Part shown: positions 1 through 9,662 of the stretch, in pieces
Numbering within the stretch: the first letter of the stretch is position 1
Layout of the letters: each line of letters begins with the position of its first letter
Assembly (NCBI GenBank): GCA_902790935.1
Contig: CADATP010000015.1
Location: forward strand, 4,463 to 51,905
DNA: 47,443 nt
DNA from: an uncultured Lachnospiraceae bacterium
GTDB lineage: Bacteria; Bacillota; Clostridia; Lachnospirales; Lachnospiraceae
Direction: 5' to 3'
Notes under the pieces: model-generated
Database searches by the model: none
Told to the model about the DNA's origin: nothing
The model's input: only the letters and a program-made list of their open reading frames with translations
Position numbers and translations under genes: made by a program

Positions 1-674
1 AATACTCCAAGTGGATCTCCGATAGCTTTTCCACCTGCAAGACGTACATCCGTCAATGCTCCGAGGGTATCTTCGTGGTCTTTTTTTCTCTCTGTCAAAA
101 ACTTCTCGGGCCAGGCAAAGCTCTCCGCATACTCCTGAAGATCCATGATAGCCTTTTCAAAATCCGAGTCGTTTGACCTGTTTGGAGAAAAGAACATTGA
201 TGCGGCAAGAAATCTTTCGTCTCCCTCCTCATACTTTTCCTCTAAAAGTTCGGAGAGCACATCCCGCCTTAAAAGTTCCCTTTCGCCCTCATCCATTACT
301 CTGAAATCAGGGTCAAAATCTATCTCTCTGAAATGGTTTCTGACAACATTTAAACAAAAAGAATCTATAGTCGTTATCATTGCCCTGTGGGCAAGGGCAT
401 ACTGCTTTTGAAGATGCTCCGAAGAGGGATTCTCCTCTAGCTTTTCGCTTATTCTCTTGCAGACACGCTCTCTCATTTCCGCCGCGGCAGCTTTAGTAAA
501 AGTAACCACAAGGAGCTCGTCGATATCGATCTTGTTTTTTTCATCGCAGACAAGAGAAACAATCCTCTCAACAAGTACCGCTGTCTTTCCGCTTCCCGCA
601 GCCGCGCTGACAAGAACGTTTTTATTTCTGGTATCTATAACCTTTTGCTGATCTTCTGTAAACCTAATTGCCAC
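1..674 (-). CDS. addA: ATP-dependent helicase/nuclease subunit A (AddA), N-terminal part, cut by window edge
   Basis: AddA is the UvrD-like 3'-5' helicase and nuclease subunit of the AddAB complex, which resects double-strand breaks and loads RecA at Chi sites. The start is GTG at 674, read as (V/M)AIRFTEDQQKVID, the usual AddA opening. It is followed by a Walker A motif, AAAGSGKTAVL (about residues 24-34), then LLVVTFTKAAAAEMRERV (helicase motif Ia) and ITTIDSFC. The frame stays open to position 1, giving about 224 residues of a protein normally near 1,200; the rest lies left of the window. It overlaps the end of addB by 11 bp in another frame, so the two are translationally coupled. Identity is firm. 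Only the start codon choice (GTG) is less certain. Confidence 0.95.
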   Translation of the reverse strand, partial: MAIRFTEDQQKVIDTRNKNVLVSAAAGSGKTAVLVERIVSLVCDEKNKIDIDELLVVTFTKAAAAEMRERVCKRISEKLEENPSSEHLQKQYALAHRAMITTIDSFCLNVVRNHFREIDFDPDFRVMDEGERELLRRDVLSELLEEKYEEGDERFLAASMFFSPNRSNDSDFEKAIMDLQEYAESFAWPEKFLTERKKDHEDTLGALTDVRLAGGKAIGDPLGV

Positions 675-3600
675 TGTTTTTCTCCCTCATGGCCGCTAAT
701 ATTTCATCGTCTTTAAGCTCCCCAGCCCGTCTTGCCGTATACCCCGGAATCTTTCTGTCGTAGGGACATGCTCCCTTGTACGCACAGTACTTGCAGCTCT
801 CTCCTTCTATGGGATTAACACATATATCTCCCGAAAGGATCTCATCTCCCAGGGACCTTGCAAGATTCTCGGTATACGTAATAACAGCGTTTATATCATC
901 AGCATTAAGAACTTTTGAGTAACCATCCGGTGTTCCGTCCTGCTTATATTTAATCCTTATTACATCCGAATCTCCATTGCCCTCTGCAAGATCCTCATCG
1001 TTTAAGCCTATGATCCGGTCGTCATTTGCCACATATCCGCTGAGCCTTGACTGCCTGATCCGCTGTTTTTCGATATCTTCTTCAGTGGCTTTTAAATCTG
1101 CGCTGATAAAAGGATCCTCTACATGATAATAGAACATTCCCGCAGGATGCGCCGTTTCCCCGTCTTTTCGAAGTTTATTTAATTCCTGAGACAGGTACAT
1201 GGGAAGCTGCATCTGGCGTCCGTCATAAACCCTGTTAAGATCAAGAGATTTCGCAGATGACTTATAATCCACGATCCTGACAAACACGGTTCCGTCCTCC
1301 CTTGCGCAGTCAACCCTGTCTATCTTTCCTCTGAGCCTTAAAACCCTCTTTTTTCCCTCGGAAGGTTTCATAGAAATATCCCTCCTAAAAGGAACTTCAA
1401 ATCCGCTTGGCAGGAATTTACCTTTTTTGATCTGGTACCTGATGGTCAGGATACTCGAAACGAGAGCCTTTTCGAGACGTTCTATACCTTTTCTTACTCT
1501 TGCACTGTTTTGAAAAACGCCGGTCCCATAAACATCGGTTATTCCTGTAAGGATCTCCGAAACGTTTTTCTTAGCATATTCATCATCAAACTCTGCCCAG
1601 CTTAACTTATCTTCCTTTAGCTTTAAGGAAAACATCTCCAGAACTTCATGAAATACATTACCCGTATCCCTGCTTCCGACTTCAAATTCCTCTGTCTCTT
1701 TAAGTCCCAGACCGTATCTTAAAAAGAATGCATAATGGCAACTCGTATAGGCTTCAAGCTGGCTGATGCTGCTTCGCAATATGTCTGCATCCTGATTCTC
1801 ACCGAGCTCTTCCGATTCTTCGCAGTACAGCTTTTTTGCAACGAGGCTATTAAGTTTCTCCGCTCTGTACCTGGCGAATGCCGCATCTTCCATCCGCATT
1901 CTCTTATCAACTACATCCGCGTCTCCAAAGGCACTGTACAAAGTGTACACAAGGCTCTCGTCGTATCCGGGCCTTTCCGCATATCTTCTAAGCTCATCGG
2001 AAAGATATCTTAATCCCTCGACTTTGTTAACTATCTGCTCGGTTAATCTCTCTTTTTCCGGTATATCCACCTTGATCCCCGGAAGCATCCTCTTTATCAT
2101 CTCACAGATATAGGAAGGCCTTAAGCTTTTCCCGGATGCATCCAGATCTGCCCAGGACAAATAGAGCCTGTCCTTAGGCTTTGTCATATTCATATAGAGG
2201 TATAACCGTTGGCTATACATCTCTTCTCTCGGAGTGGGAGCCAGTTCGTAACCATTGTCTCTTAAGATTTCTCTCTCAAGGTCTGATATAATGCCGCCCT
2301 TATCGGTACTCTTGGGAATATTTCCTTCGTTGACACCCATAAAGAACATAATCCTTACGGCAGGGACTCTTGTCCTTTCAATGTCGCCGATAAGTACCTT
2401 ATCAACAGTCTGTGGTATGGTTCCTATCCGGATCTCTCCAAAGCCGGCATCAAGGATCTCCGCAAACTCTTTTAAAGTAATCTCGTCCTCCCCCATCAAC
2501 GAGATAACCTGTTCAAAAAGCTCCATGACCTTTTTATAAACCTGTCTGTATTCCTTTTCCCTGACAAGGTCTCCGGTAGAAGCAAATTCATCGGCATATT
2601 TATTTAAAACTCCCGCTGCATCTATTCCCTCAAGGAAATCGTACAAAGCCTCTGCAAATACCGAAACTTTTCTCTTTGAATCCTTTCCCGGAACATTTTT
2701 CCAGCTCTCAGCAACGTTTACAGACGCCTTGTATATAAGTCCTACCTGATCCATAAACATTGCTCTGACAGCGTTTACTCTTCCTAATTTCTCTTCCTTT
2801 TCCGGATCCGCCTCTTTTCCGGCAATCGCCTTGTCTTCAAAAACACGGCTCCAGGCTCTGTATCCCCTGATTCCGCATCTTCTTACAAACTCTTCGAGAA
2901 TATCAATATCGTCAGGTTCTATTCCGGAAATGCCGCTTCTCAGGTATCTGAATACCGATTCTGCGTCAAACTTGTTAATAAACAAACCGAGCACTCCCCT
3001 TATTCCCTCGATCATAGGATTAAGCCTGATGGAACTCGTTCTGTCAATGAAAAAGGGGATTCCCATACGGGAAAACTCTCTCTCAAAATATGGAGCGTAG
3101 CCCTCCAGATCTCCGGTTACCACAGCGATATTCCTGTATTGAAGCGTCGGATTCTCCCTTAACTGCTTGCATATAAGAAGCCCCGCCTGGTGAACCTCTT
3201 CGGCGATATTTGAAGCCTCAAATAGCACAACCGATCCATCATCCTCGCCTTCAAATCTTTTAACCCCGCTGCGGAAGATGTTTTCCCCAAGAAAATGAAT
3301 CTTCTCCGAATTAAACGCATAACCGCAATACTCCGGCTCCATAAGCTCCGGTCCGCCTTTTTTTGCATCCCCTACAAGAGCCTTATAGGTCTTTCCGCTT
3401 AAGTAAAAGAGGCTTTGCATATCAAAGCAGTCTTCTATTTTTACATCCTTATCAAGGACAAGCGAAACCCAGGTTTCATCCGCAAGACGGATGATGTCCT
3501 CTATAACCCTTATCTGGATCGGAGTAAAACCGGTAAAGCCGTCAAATACAACAACGCTTCCGGGGAGTATTGATGATGAAGGCATTATCTCCCTAAGGAT

Positions 3601-4149
3601 ATCCAGCTTCTCCTCACGGGTAATGAAACTGCCCTCAATATACTTTTTAAAAGCTTCGTAAAGGATCTTAAGATCCGTCAGCTTAGCGTTAAGAGCTCCA
3701 CGTCCCTTCATTTCGCCGATCATCTTATCGATATCCGATGGTGATAATCCGTACTGCATAAATTCAGAGATTACGCTCTTTACCTCATGAATATACCCCT
3801 GACGGTGAAGCTTTCCTCCAAGAACGGGCAGCTCCGCCGATATCTCTCCCGCTACGCGCTGAAGTACAAGGCACTTTCCCGTATCGTCCAGTACGGGAGT
3901 CTCCTTCCATCCTACTTCAGTCAAAATCCTGTGGGACAGACGTCCAAAGCTTAAAACGTCGATATTTAAAATACCGCCTCTTTCGCTCATCCTCGACAGA
4001 TCGTTTTGCGTCTGCATCGTAAACTGATCCGGCACAACGATAAGGTAATTCCTGTCCGGATTCGCAGCCGCTCCCTCGAGCATATCCCTGTATATTTTTG
4101 TAGTTTTGCCGGAACCCGAAGGTCCGAAGATAAATTTTAGTTTTCCCAT
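664..4149 (-). CDS. addB: ATP-dependent helicase/nuclease subunit B (AddB)
   Basis: AddB is the second AddAB subunit, with an N-terminal helicase-like fold and a C-terminal RecB-type nuclease domain. The N-terminus has Walker A, FGPSGSGKTTK. The C-terminus has the nuclease core (VDYKSS) and the cysteines of an iron-sulfur staple: YTSC near residue 795 plus CKYCAYKGAC near the end. The length of 1,161 aa is normal. I prefer ATG at 4149 over the upstream GTG at 4158, because AGGA lies about 11 nt before the ATG but nearly abuts the GTG. It is the first gene of the addBA pair. A possible extended -10 (TGATAAAAT) lies just upstream, but it is very close to the ribosome site and I do not rely on it. 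Confidence 0.96.
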   Translation of the reverse strand: MGKLKFIFGPSGSGKTTKIYRDMLEGAAANPDRNYLIVVPDQFTMQTQNDLSRMSERGGILNIDVLSFGRLSHRILTEVGWKETPVLDDTGKCLVLQRVAGEISAELPVLGGKLHRQGYIHEVKSVISEFMQYGLSPSDIDKMIGEMKGRGALNAKLTDLKILYEAFKKYIEGSFITREEKLDILREIMPSSSILPGSVVVFDGFTGFTPIQIRVIEDIIRLADETWVSLVLDKDVKIEDCFDMQSLFYLSGKTYKALVGDAKKGGPELMEPEYCGYAFNSEKIHFLGENIFRSGVKRFEGEDDGSVVLFEASNIAEEVHQAGLLICKQLRENPTLQYRNIAVVTGDLEGYAPYFEREFSRMGIPFFIDRTSSIRLNPMIEGIRGVLGLFINKFDAESVFRYLRSGISGIEPDDIDILEEFVRRCGIRGYRAWSRVFEDKAIAGKEADPEKEEKLGRVNAVRAMFMDQVGLIYKASVNVAESWKNVPGKDSKRKVSVFAEALYDFLEGIDAAGVLNKYADEFASTGDLVREKEYRQVYKKVMELFEQVISLMGEDEITLKEFAEILDAGFGEIRIGTIPQTVDKVLIGDIERTRVPAVRIMFFMGVNEGNIPKSTDKGGIISDLEREILRDNGYELAPTPREEMYSQRLYLYMNMTKPKDRLYLSWADLDASGKSLRPSYICEMIKRMLPGIKVDIPEKERLTEQIVNKVEGLRYLSDELRRYAERPGYDESLVYTLYSAFGDADVVDKRMRMEDAAFARYRAEKLNSLVAKKLYCEESEELGENQDADILRSSISQLEAYTSCHYAFFLRYGLGLKETEEFEVGSRDTGNVFHEVLEMFSLKLKEDKLSWAEFDDEYAKKNVSEILTGITDVYGTGVFQNSARVRKGIERLEKALVSSILTIRYQIKKGKFLPSGFEVPFRRDISMKPSEGKKRVLRLRGKIDRVDCAREDGTVFVRIVDYKSSAKSLDLNRVYDGRQMQLPMYLSQELNKLRKDGETAHPAGMFYYHVEDPFISADLKATEEDIEKQRIRQSRLSGYVANDDRIIGLNDEDLAEGNGDSDVIRIKYKQDGTPDGYSKVLNADDINAVITYTENLARSLGDEILSGDICVNPIEGESCKYCAYKGACPYDRKIPGYTARRAGELKDDEILAAMREKNSGN

Positions 4150-4264
4150 ATTTCTCACTTTCCTGAAACTATTTTATCACAGCAAAAAAAAGCCTTCTAC
4201 AGTACTTTTTAATTTGTATTATTGATTGGAAAAAGTTTTGCTTTCATTTCTATATCAAGTAAAC

Positions 4265-4300
4265 AAAACAGAGCATCCCTTTTGCGGAATGCTCTGTTTA
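4265..4300 (-). terminator. Hairpin terminator after the small membrane protein gene
   Basis: A 10-bp inverted repeat, AACAGAGCAT / ATGCTCTGTT, surrounds a 12-nt loop (stems 4267-4276 and 4289-4298). On the minus strand the stem is followed by a T-rich run (TTTTGTTT). It separates the gene at 4329-4652 from addB. Confidence 0.75.
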
Positions 4301-4328
4301 ACAGGTTCAATATTATATCCAAAGCAGA

Positions 4329-4652
4329 TTACTGATTTGCGTCGCTCTCGTCGAAGAACTCTTCAACTGTTTCCTGCGCTTCGGATGCGGCTTCGGTAGC
4401 ATTATCCTTCGCTTTGGTAACAGCATCCTTTAAAGGAGTAAATGCGCCCTCAGCAGCCTCTTTTACGTTATTGAAAACGTCCTTTGCAGCGTTGTTCAGC
4501 TTAACATAGCTGCGCTCATCCTCTTCCTCATCATCTTCAAACTCATCGATAGTAATGGATGATTTCTTTTTCTGGTTGTAGAAATACGCAACTGCTGCTG
4601 CGATGCCGCCTACTACAGCTGTTGCAATAAGTACTCTGGCAAACTTCTTCAT
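4329..4652 (-). CDS. Small membrane-anchored acidic protein of unknown function
   Basis: A 107-aa protein that I do not recognise as a named family. Residues 1-24 form one hydrophobic segment (KKFARVLIATAVVGGIAAAV), followed by KKK, so it should be anchored with the remainder in the cytoplasm. Then comes a run of acidic residues (DEFEDDEEEDE) and an alanine- and glutamate-rich amphipathic tail (KEAAEGAF, EAASEAQETVEEF). The layout resembles YtxH-type small proteins, but that is only a resemblance. The ribosome site AAAGGAG is well placed before ATG 4652. A terminator follows and a consensus -10 lies upstream, so it is probably a single-gene transcript. Confidence 0.75.
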   Translation of the reverse strand: MKKFARVLIATAVVGGIAAAVAYFYNQKKKSSITIDEFEDDEEEDERSYVKLNNAAKDVFNNVKEAAEGAFTPLKDAVTKAKDNATEAASEAQETVEEFFDESDANQ

Positions 4653-4722
4653 TTTAAAACTCCTTTCATATCTGTCTGAAATTATTTCAATATTAAACAG
4701 GACCCATAGTCCATATATGCTT

Positions 4723-4728
4723 ATTATA
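4723..4728 (-). promoter_or_regulatory. Candidate -10 element for the small membrane protein gene
   Basis: On the minus strand this reads TATAAT, a perfect -10, about 70 nt upstream of ATG 4652. No good -35 is present 16-18 nt further up (the best is TTTTAT), so the call rests on one element. Confidence 0.3.
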
Positions 4729-4765
4729 ATAAATCATACAGGAAAATAAAAGCCTTTAAGTCTAA

Positions 4766-5524
4766 TTATTTATTAGCTCTATAGGGCGCATCAGCGGGAT
4801 ATCCGCCTTTAAGCTTTTGCATTCCTCTTTGAACGGCATCCTTGGAATTCTTCCAGTCAGCATCCTGATTCTGGTAGTCAAATTTCTCAACAAGCCAGGA
4901 AACGTCTTCCTGCAGTCTGTCAAAATTCTCTGTCATGAGGCGCTTCATCATAGAGTAAAACTCGTCCTTTTTACTGTCCGAGAGGGTTTCATCCGCCTTT
5001 TCGCAAAGGTCCCCAAAGTGCGGTATGCAAAATCCCTTGCTCCTTGAAACCTTTTCTACGAACTCCGGATCGTTGTTCCAAAGATAGAAGAAAGTATCAA
5101 GATACCTTTGATAAGTCTTTTCAAACTGCCCGCAGATATAACAGCTCTTCTCGGTCTCTCTTGCCCAGTTTACAAGCGAATTGCTACTCGGCGCTTTTTT
5201 CAGCTTATTCGTTAGGGAGACTTTACCGGGTCTAAAGGATTTAAATTCCTTATCCATCTCCCGGCGGATATTCATATAGTGCGTCTTAAGTATCCAGCCG
5301 TTCCCGAGGGTATTTCCGTAGGTGAACATCTTTTTAAAATGATCCCGGCAAAACCCTTCGCTGTCTGTAATAGCGCGCATATCCGCTTCCATGTATGATG
5401 ATCCGCTTCCTAAAACATAATCCAAAAGATCCTGTTCCACATTCCTCTCTATAAAACAAAAAGGACACTCGTCACCTGCATTTACCGCGTCATTAAGCGG
5501 GATCGTATAGAGCTGTTCTTTCAT
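4766..5524 (-). CDS. DUF6062 family cysteine-rich protein
   Basis: A 252-aa cytoplasmic protein of the DUF6062 type; function unknown. It has no signal peptide or membrane segment. Two similar halves each carry a Cys-x-x-Cys pair followed later by a Cys-x-x-His: CPFC (about residue 20) with GFCRDH (about 58), and CYIC (about 128) with GFCIPH (about 165). The repeat suggests two metal sites or redox pairs. The start ATG 5524 has a GGGGAG ribosome site. It begins 14 nt after the DUF2225 gene, itself cysteine-rich, so the two are probably co-transcribed and may act together. Family recognition is from memory of its Cys/His pattern. Confidence 0.8.
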   Translation of the reverse strand: MKEQLYTIPLNDAVNAGDECPFCFIERNVEQDLLDYVLGSGSSYMEADMRAITDSEGFCRDHFKKMFTYGNTLGNGWILKTHYMNIRREMDKEFKSFRPGKVSLTNKLKKAPSSNSLVNWARETEKSCYICGQFEKTYQRYLDTFFYLWNNDPEFVEKVSRSKGFCIPHFGDLCEKADETLSDSKKDEFYSMMKRLMTENFDRLQEDVSWLVEKFDYQNQDADWKNSKDAVQRGMQKLKGGYPADAPYRANK

Positions 5525-5538
5525 AAAAGGACTCCCCT

Positions 5539-6396
5539 TTAAGCCTCTCCGGCCTTTGCCTTTGCTTCCTTGATCGCTTCCTTAAGATCAAGAGCCTTGT
5601 TCTTGATCCTTGCACTTTCTCTCGACATAAGAAGAGCCTCTACCATCTTAAGAGAAGTTCCATAGTCACCAAATCTGAAAGCAAGCTGCGCAAGAAGGTA
5701 ATCAAGTGTAGCATTATCCATTCCCGCAATAGGAGGATTTTCCTTGCTTCTCGCCTCGTAGAATCCCTGGTATGCATTCTTTAAGTATTCTTTTTCCTGA
5801 GCTTCGTAGCTGGCGATCTCTTCGGCTGAAATCTTGTTTTCCGCTATGCCTGCTTCCTTCATACCTCTGATAAGCCAGGCTGTCTTTAAACAGATAAAAG
5901 CTCTCTCACTGATCTTGCACTTTTTAACTACAGCGTTTGCAAGTGCGATCTTGTATCTTTCAAGGGCCTGTTCGTAGCTGTATGTAGGCTCATCATACTT
6001 TTTCAGCTTAATGTTGCTGCTGATATTGTCTTTGATAAGCTTAACCTGGGTGGGAAGAAGGTTTCCATGGTATCTTACAAGAGCAGAATATCCGCATCTT
6101 CCGCAAAGCAGTACATCGTACTTGTTTGAATCAATGCCCTCGTACTTCGGCCTCATATCGGCATCCGTTCCGATGAGTTTTGCCTTTCCGCTCTTCATTA
6201 CCTTTGCGGTAAACTTCTTTCCGCAAACAGGACAATCAAATTCCTTGTCGTAGATAAGTTCTTCTTCTGTAGGCCCTTTCTTTTCTTCTGCAGCCGCTCC
6301 TTGTGCCTTAGCCTGCTTTTTTTCCTCAGCGAAAACATCAAGATTTTCAAGATTTCCAAGTCCAAGGCTCTCTAATCCGTCCAATAATCCTGCCAT
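5539..6396 (-). CDS. DUF2225 family zinc-ribbon protein
   Basis: A 285-aa protein matching the DUF2225 pattern. A zinc-ribbon-like N-terminal part carries FDCPVCGKKF (about residue 55) and LLCGRCGYSAL (about 98), and a helical, TPR-like C-terminal half runs through ALERYKIALANAV and LLAQLAFRFGDYGTSLKMVEALL. The molecular role is unknown. I place the start at ATG 6396 (MAGLLDG) instead of the in-frame TTG at 6402, because AGAGG sits 9 nt before the ATG. The first 45 residues are low in complexity (KKQAKAQGAAAEEKK) and probably disordered. It lies 65 nt downstream of glnS and 14 nt upstream of the DUF6062 gene. Confidence 0.85.
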   Translation of the reverse strand: MAGLLDGLESLGLGNLENLDVFAEEKKQAKAQGAAAEEKKGPTEEELIYDKEFDCPVCGKKFTAKVMKSGKAKLIGTDADMRPKYEGIDSNKYDVLLCGRCGYSALVRYHGNLLPTQVKLIKDNISSNIKLKKYDEPTYSYEQALERYKIALANAVVKKCKISERAFICLKTAWLIRGMKEAGIAENKISAEEIASYEAQEKEYLKNAYQGFYEARSKENPPIAGMDNATLDYLLAQLAFRFGDYGTSLKMVEALLMSRESARIKNKALDLKEAIKEAKAKAGEA

Positions 6397-6461
6397 TGTC
6401 AATTACCTCTTTAATGATCTATATTTCCATTTACCGTCTGTAGCAAAAATCAAACTTTTTA

Positions 6462-8123
6462 TCATTCCTTGGGAAGTACGAAAGAACTCTTAAGGGAAAC
6501 GATACGGTTAAATACAGGCGCTCCTTCCTTGGAATCCTTGCAATCCGCACAGAAAAATCCCTGTCTTACAAACTGGAATCTGTCAAAAGCCTTAGCCTTA
6601 GCGAGCTCGGGCTCTACAAACGCGTCGCAAACCTGCAATGAATTGGGATTTAAGTAAAGCTCTCCGTTCTCGTCGTAAATAGATCCCATCTCATCAGCCT
6701 TAGCTTCATCGATAAGATTCTCGTAGAGTCTTACCTTGCAAGGAACCGCGCTCTTTGCATCTACGAAGTGGATAGTTCCCTTAACCTTTCTTCCGTCGGG
6801 GCTATTGCCTCCTTTGGTCTCGGGGTCATAGGTGCAATGCACTACAGTAACATTTCCTTCAGCGTCCTTCTCAAACGAAGTTGCCGTTACGAAGTAAGCT
6901 CCCATAAGTCTTACCTCGTTTCCGGGGAAGAGTCTGAAATACTTCTTGGGAGGCTCCTCCATAAAATCATCTCTCTCAATATAGAGCTCACGGCTGAAAG
7001 GTACCTTTCTCGATCCGAGGGATTCGTTCTCGGCGTTGTTTACTACTTCAAGCTCCTCGCTCTGTCCTTCGGGATAGTTGTCGATAACAAGCTTAATAGG
7101 GTCTAAGATTGCCATCATTCTCGGTACTGAAGGCTTTAAGTCCTCTCTGATACAGAACTCTAAAGCTGCGTAGTCAGCAGTAGACTGTGCCTTTGAAATA
7201 CCGGATATCTCTACGAATCTTCTGATTGATTCGGGGGTGAAACCTCTTCTTCTTAAGGCCGCGATCGATACGAGTCTCGGATCGTCCCATCCGTCTACAA
7301 CTCCGGTCTCAACAAGCTTCTTAATATATCTTTTACCTGTAACAACATTTTTGAGATAGAGCTTTGCAAACTCAATCTGTCTCGGAGGCATCTCGAATCC
7401 GACTTCTTTTACAAACCAGTCGTAGAGCGGTCTGTGGTCAAGGGTGCAGAGAGAGTGGGTAATTCCCTCGAAGGCGTCCTCAAGAGGATGTGCGAAATCG
7501 TACATGGGATAGATGCACCATTTATCGCCGGTGTTGTGGTGCGTCATATGTGCAACACGGTAGATTACGGGGTCTCTCATATTGATATTGGGAGCCGCCA
7601 TATCGATCTTTGCGCGAAGTACCTTTTCTCCGTCAGCAAACTTTCCGGCTTTCATATCTCTGAAGAGCTGTAAATTCTCTTCAATGCTTCTGTCTCTGGA
7701 AGGATCGTTTTTACCGGGAGTCTCGAAAGAGCCTCTGTACTCCTTGATCTCGTCTGCGCTTAAATCCGAAACATATGCCTTTCCCTTAAGGATGAGCTTT
7801 TCGGCGCATTCGTACATCTTGTCGAAGTAATCGGAAGCAAAGAAAAGTCTGTCTTCCCAATCGGCTCCGAGCCACTTGACATCTTCCTTGATGGACTCTA
7901 CAAATTCGCTCTTTTCCTTGGTGGGGTTTGTGTCGTCAAATCTTAAATTGAACTTTCCGCCATACTCCTTAGCCATAGTGGAGTTAAGGATTATACTCTT
8001 TGCATGTCCGATATGAAGATAACCATTGGGTTCCGGAGGGAAACGGGTCTGCACATGGTCGTAAACACCATCCGCAAGGTCCTTATCAATAAAGTTTTCA
8101 ATAAAATGTTTTGATTCTGCCAT
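6462..8123 (-). CDS. glnS: Glutamine--tRNA ligase (GlnRS)
   Basis: Charges tRNA-Gln with glutamine in the cytoplasm. The class I HIGH motif appears as [12 protein letters not shown] (about residues 32-43), and the GlnRS-typical [16 protein letters not shown]-like and VDGWDDPRL segments are all present. The length of 553 aa is normal for GlnRS with its C-terminal anticodon-binding beta-barrels. The KMSKS-equivalent position, usually VMSKRKL before the GWDDPR segment, reads [11 protein letters not shown] here, so the second signature is altered although a lysine-arginine pair is kept. The start ATG 8123 is 2 nt after the DHH phosphoesterase stop, so the two are coupled. Having GlnRS suggests direct Gln-tRNA charging; whether GatCAB also exists cannot be judged from this window. 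Confidence 0.95.
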   Translation of the reverse strand: MAESKHFIENFIDKDLADGVYDHVQTRFPPEPNGYLHIGHAKSIILNSTMAKEYGGKFNLRFDDTNPTKEKSEFVESIKEDVKWLGADWEDRLFFASDYFDKMYECAEKLILKGKAYVSDLSADEIKEYRGSFETPGKNDPSRDRSIEENLQLFRDMKAGKFADGEKVLRAKIDMAAPNINMRDPVIYRVAHMTHHNTGDKWCIYPMYDFAHPLEDAFEGITHSLCTLDHRPLYDWFVKEVGFEMPPRQIEFAKLYLKNVVTGKRYIKKLVETGVVDGWDDPRLVSIAALRRRGFTPESIRRFVEISGISKAQSTADYAALEFCIREDLKPSVPRMMAILDPIKLVIDNYPEGQSEELEVVNNAENESLGSRKVPFSRELYIERDDFMEEPPKKYFRLFPGNEVRLMGAYFVTATSFEKDAEGNVTVVHCTYDPETKGGNSPDGRKVKGTIHFVDAKSAVPCKVRLYENLIDEAKADEMGSIYDENGELYLNPNSLQVCDAFVEPELAKAKAFDRFQFVRQGFFCADCKDSKEGAPVFNRIVSLKSSFVLPKE

Positions 8124-8125
8124 TT

Positions 8126-9646
8126 CTACTCCTCGTCCGGTATGTAATTACTGTCAAAGTAAGCTCCGGGCTCTATAAATATTGTTTTGTCTTTTTCAAT
8201 CATCATCAGATAATCTCCGGTATAGCCGGAAATATATCGTCCGTCTCCCCAATCCGGGAAATACTTTATATTTCTGGTAAGCCTCATTCCTCTGGCCTTA
8301 AGCTTACCCTTGTCTCTGCAGATCACAGCATATCCGACAATAGAGAATACTCTTCCGTCGCTCCAGCTTTTAACTGTCGGAAGTCCCGATACATCGCTGT
8401 AATTCTCCGGGAACTCTTCATCCGAAACTTCAAAGTATTTATTGAAGATACTTCTGGACATTCGCTGGATGTATCCGCCCCTCTCAAGGGCCCAATACTC
8501 GTCATGGGCAATCTCAAGATCTTCCACGTGCTGTCCCCATCGGAGCGTCACCTTACTTCCCACATCAAGAAAGCTTTCCGGTCTTACTACTATGACCGGT
8601 CTGTCGATATGGGTATAAGTCTTAACTTCCTTACCCTCCGGGAATTCGTAATCCGTTCCCTTTATAAGCTGGAACGCCTCGCAATACTCCGACAGGCAGA
8701 TCTTGAAGTATTCCTCTGTATCCATCTTGCGATACCTGGAATAAAAAAGCTTCTTGCTTATAAAGCCTCCCGCCTTTTCGTAATGTCCGCCTCCGGTTCC
8801 GATCTCTTTGGTAAGATAAGCCGCCAGTTCATTGGAGTTTACCTCCATAATGCAGCTTCTTACCGAGAGCTTAAAACCATCCTCTACTTCATTGTAAACG
8901 ACGCAAAGATCAATCTCACCCACCTGCATAAGGAAATCGGCGATAAGTCCGAGAACGTTCGAGTCACAGGGTAAGGTCTTAATTATAGCATATCTGTGCG
9001 AAGGATCGTAGAAGTAATTCTTCATGGCGATCCCGGCAACCTCCAGCTCCCGCAGAGAAAGGTTGGTCTTTCTGAGCTTTTGCATTATATGCGAGTCAAT
9101 GACCAGCGCATCCCTCATATCAAGGTCTTCGGCTCCGAAAAGCTCGGAAAACTGGTTTGTATCGGTATACAGGCCGTAGTAAAGAGCCGTCCCCATTTTT
9201 CTGTCGGTGTTGACGGGGTATTTCTCCTCGCAAAGCATCTTCCAGACAAGGGTCGCGCAGCTGCCAAGCCCGGGGCATATCCTTAAATTGTCCCCGATTC
9301 CCGATTCCATAGGATGATGGTCTATAGTCGCAATGTTTTTGGCCTTAATCCTGGTAACATTTCCCGAGCCGTACTGACAGTCAACGGTAAGTAAAAGGCC
9401 CGGCGCCTCGCTTAGTGCCGCTTCTTCAGGGCTTATATATTCGAGGGGGATATCAAGCATCTCCGTCATTATAAGGAGATTGTTCTTTGAGATCCTGTTC
9501 TTTCCGCTGTAGAAAAGCCGGACATACTTACCCATTGACCTGTAGTAAACGTAAAGTGCGAACCCGGAGCCTATGGCGTCCGGATCCGGGTTATCATGAC
9601 ACTGTATCCATATTTCATTGTATACAAGTAAATCACTGAGTTTCAT
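8126..9646 (-). CDS. DHH family phosphoesterase with an extra C-terminal domain
   Basis: A 506-aa protein. The N-terminal 330 residues form a DHH/DHHA1 phosphoesterase: [13 protein letters not shown] (about 16-28), TVDCQ (about 90), TIDHHP (about 108) and the DHHA1 glycine cluster [13 protein letters not shown] (about 280). These are the metal ligands and substrate loop of nanoRNase, pAp phosphatase and c-di-AMP hydrolase families; which substrate is used cannot be told. The last 170 residues ([11 protein letters not shown] to the end, including [10 protein letters not shown]) are not part of the usual DHH fold, and I do not recognise them with confidence. GGAAG precedes ATG 9646. It lies between purH (16-nt gap) and glnS (2-nt gap). 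Confidence 0.85.
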   Translation of the reverse strand: MKLSDLLVYNEIWIQCHDNPDPDAIGSGFALYVYYRSMGKYVRLFYSGKNRISKNNLLIMTEMLDIPLEYISPEEAALSEAPGLLLTVDCQYGSGNVTRIKAKNIATIDHHPMESGIGDNLRICPGLGSCATLVWKMLCEEKYPVNTDRKMGTALYYGLYTDTNQFSELFGAEDLDMRDALVIDSHIMQKLRKTNLSLRELEVAGIAMKNYFYDPSHRYAIIKTLPCDSNVLGLIADFLMQVGEIDLCVVYNEVEDGFKLSVRSCIMEVNSNELAAYLTKEIGTGGGHYEKAGGFISKKLFYSRYRKMDTEEYFKICLSEYCEAFQLIKGTDYEFPEGKEVKTYTHIDRPVIVVRPESFLDVGSKVTLRWGQHVEDLEIAHDEYWALERGGYIQRMSRSIFNKYFEVSDEEFPENYSDVSGLPTVKSWSDGRVFSIVGYAVICRDKGKLKARGMRLTRNIKYFPDWGDGRYISGYTGDYLMMIEKDKTIFIEPGAYFDSNYIPDEE

Positions 9647-9662
9647 TTATTCTTCCGATCGA

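Noticed and set aside
4174-4182. Extended -10 (TGATAAAAT) as the addB promoter
   Set aside because: It lies so close to the addB ribosome site that the transcript would begin within that site; a promoter further up is more likely but not visible.
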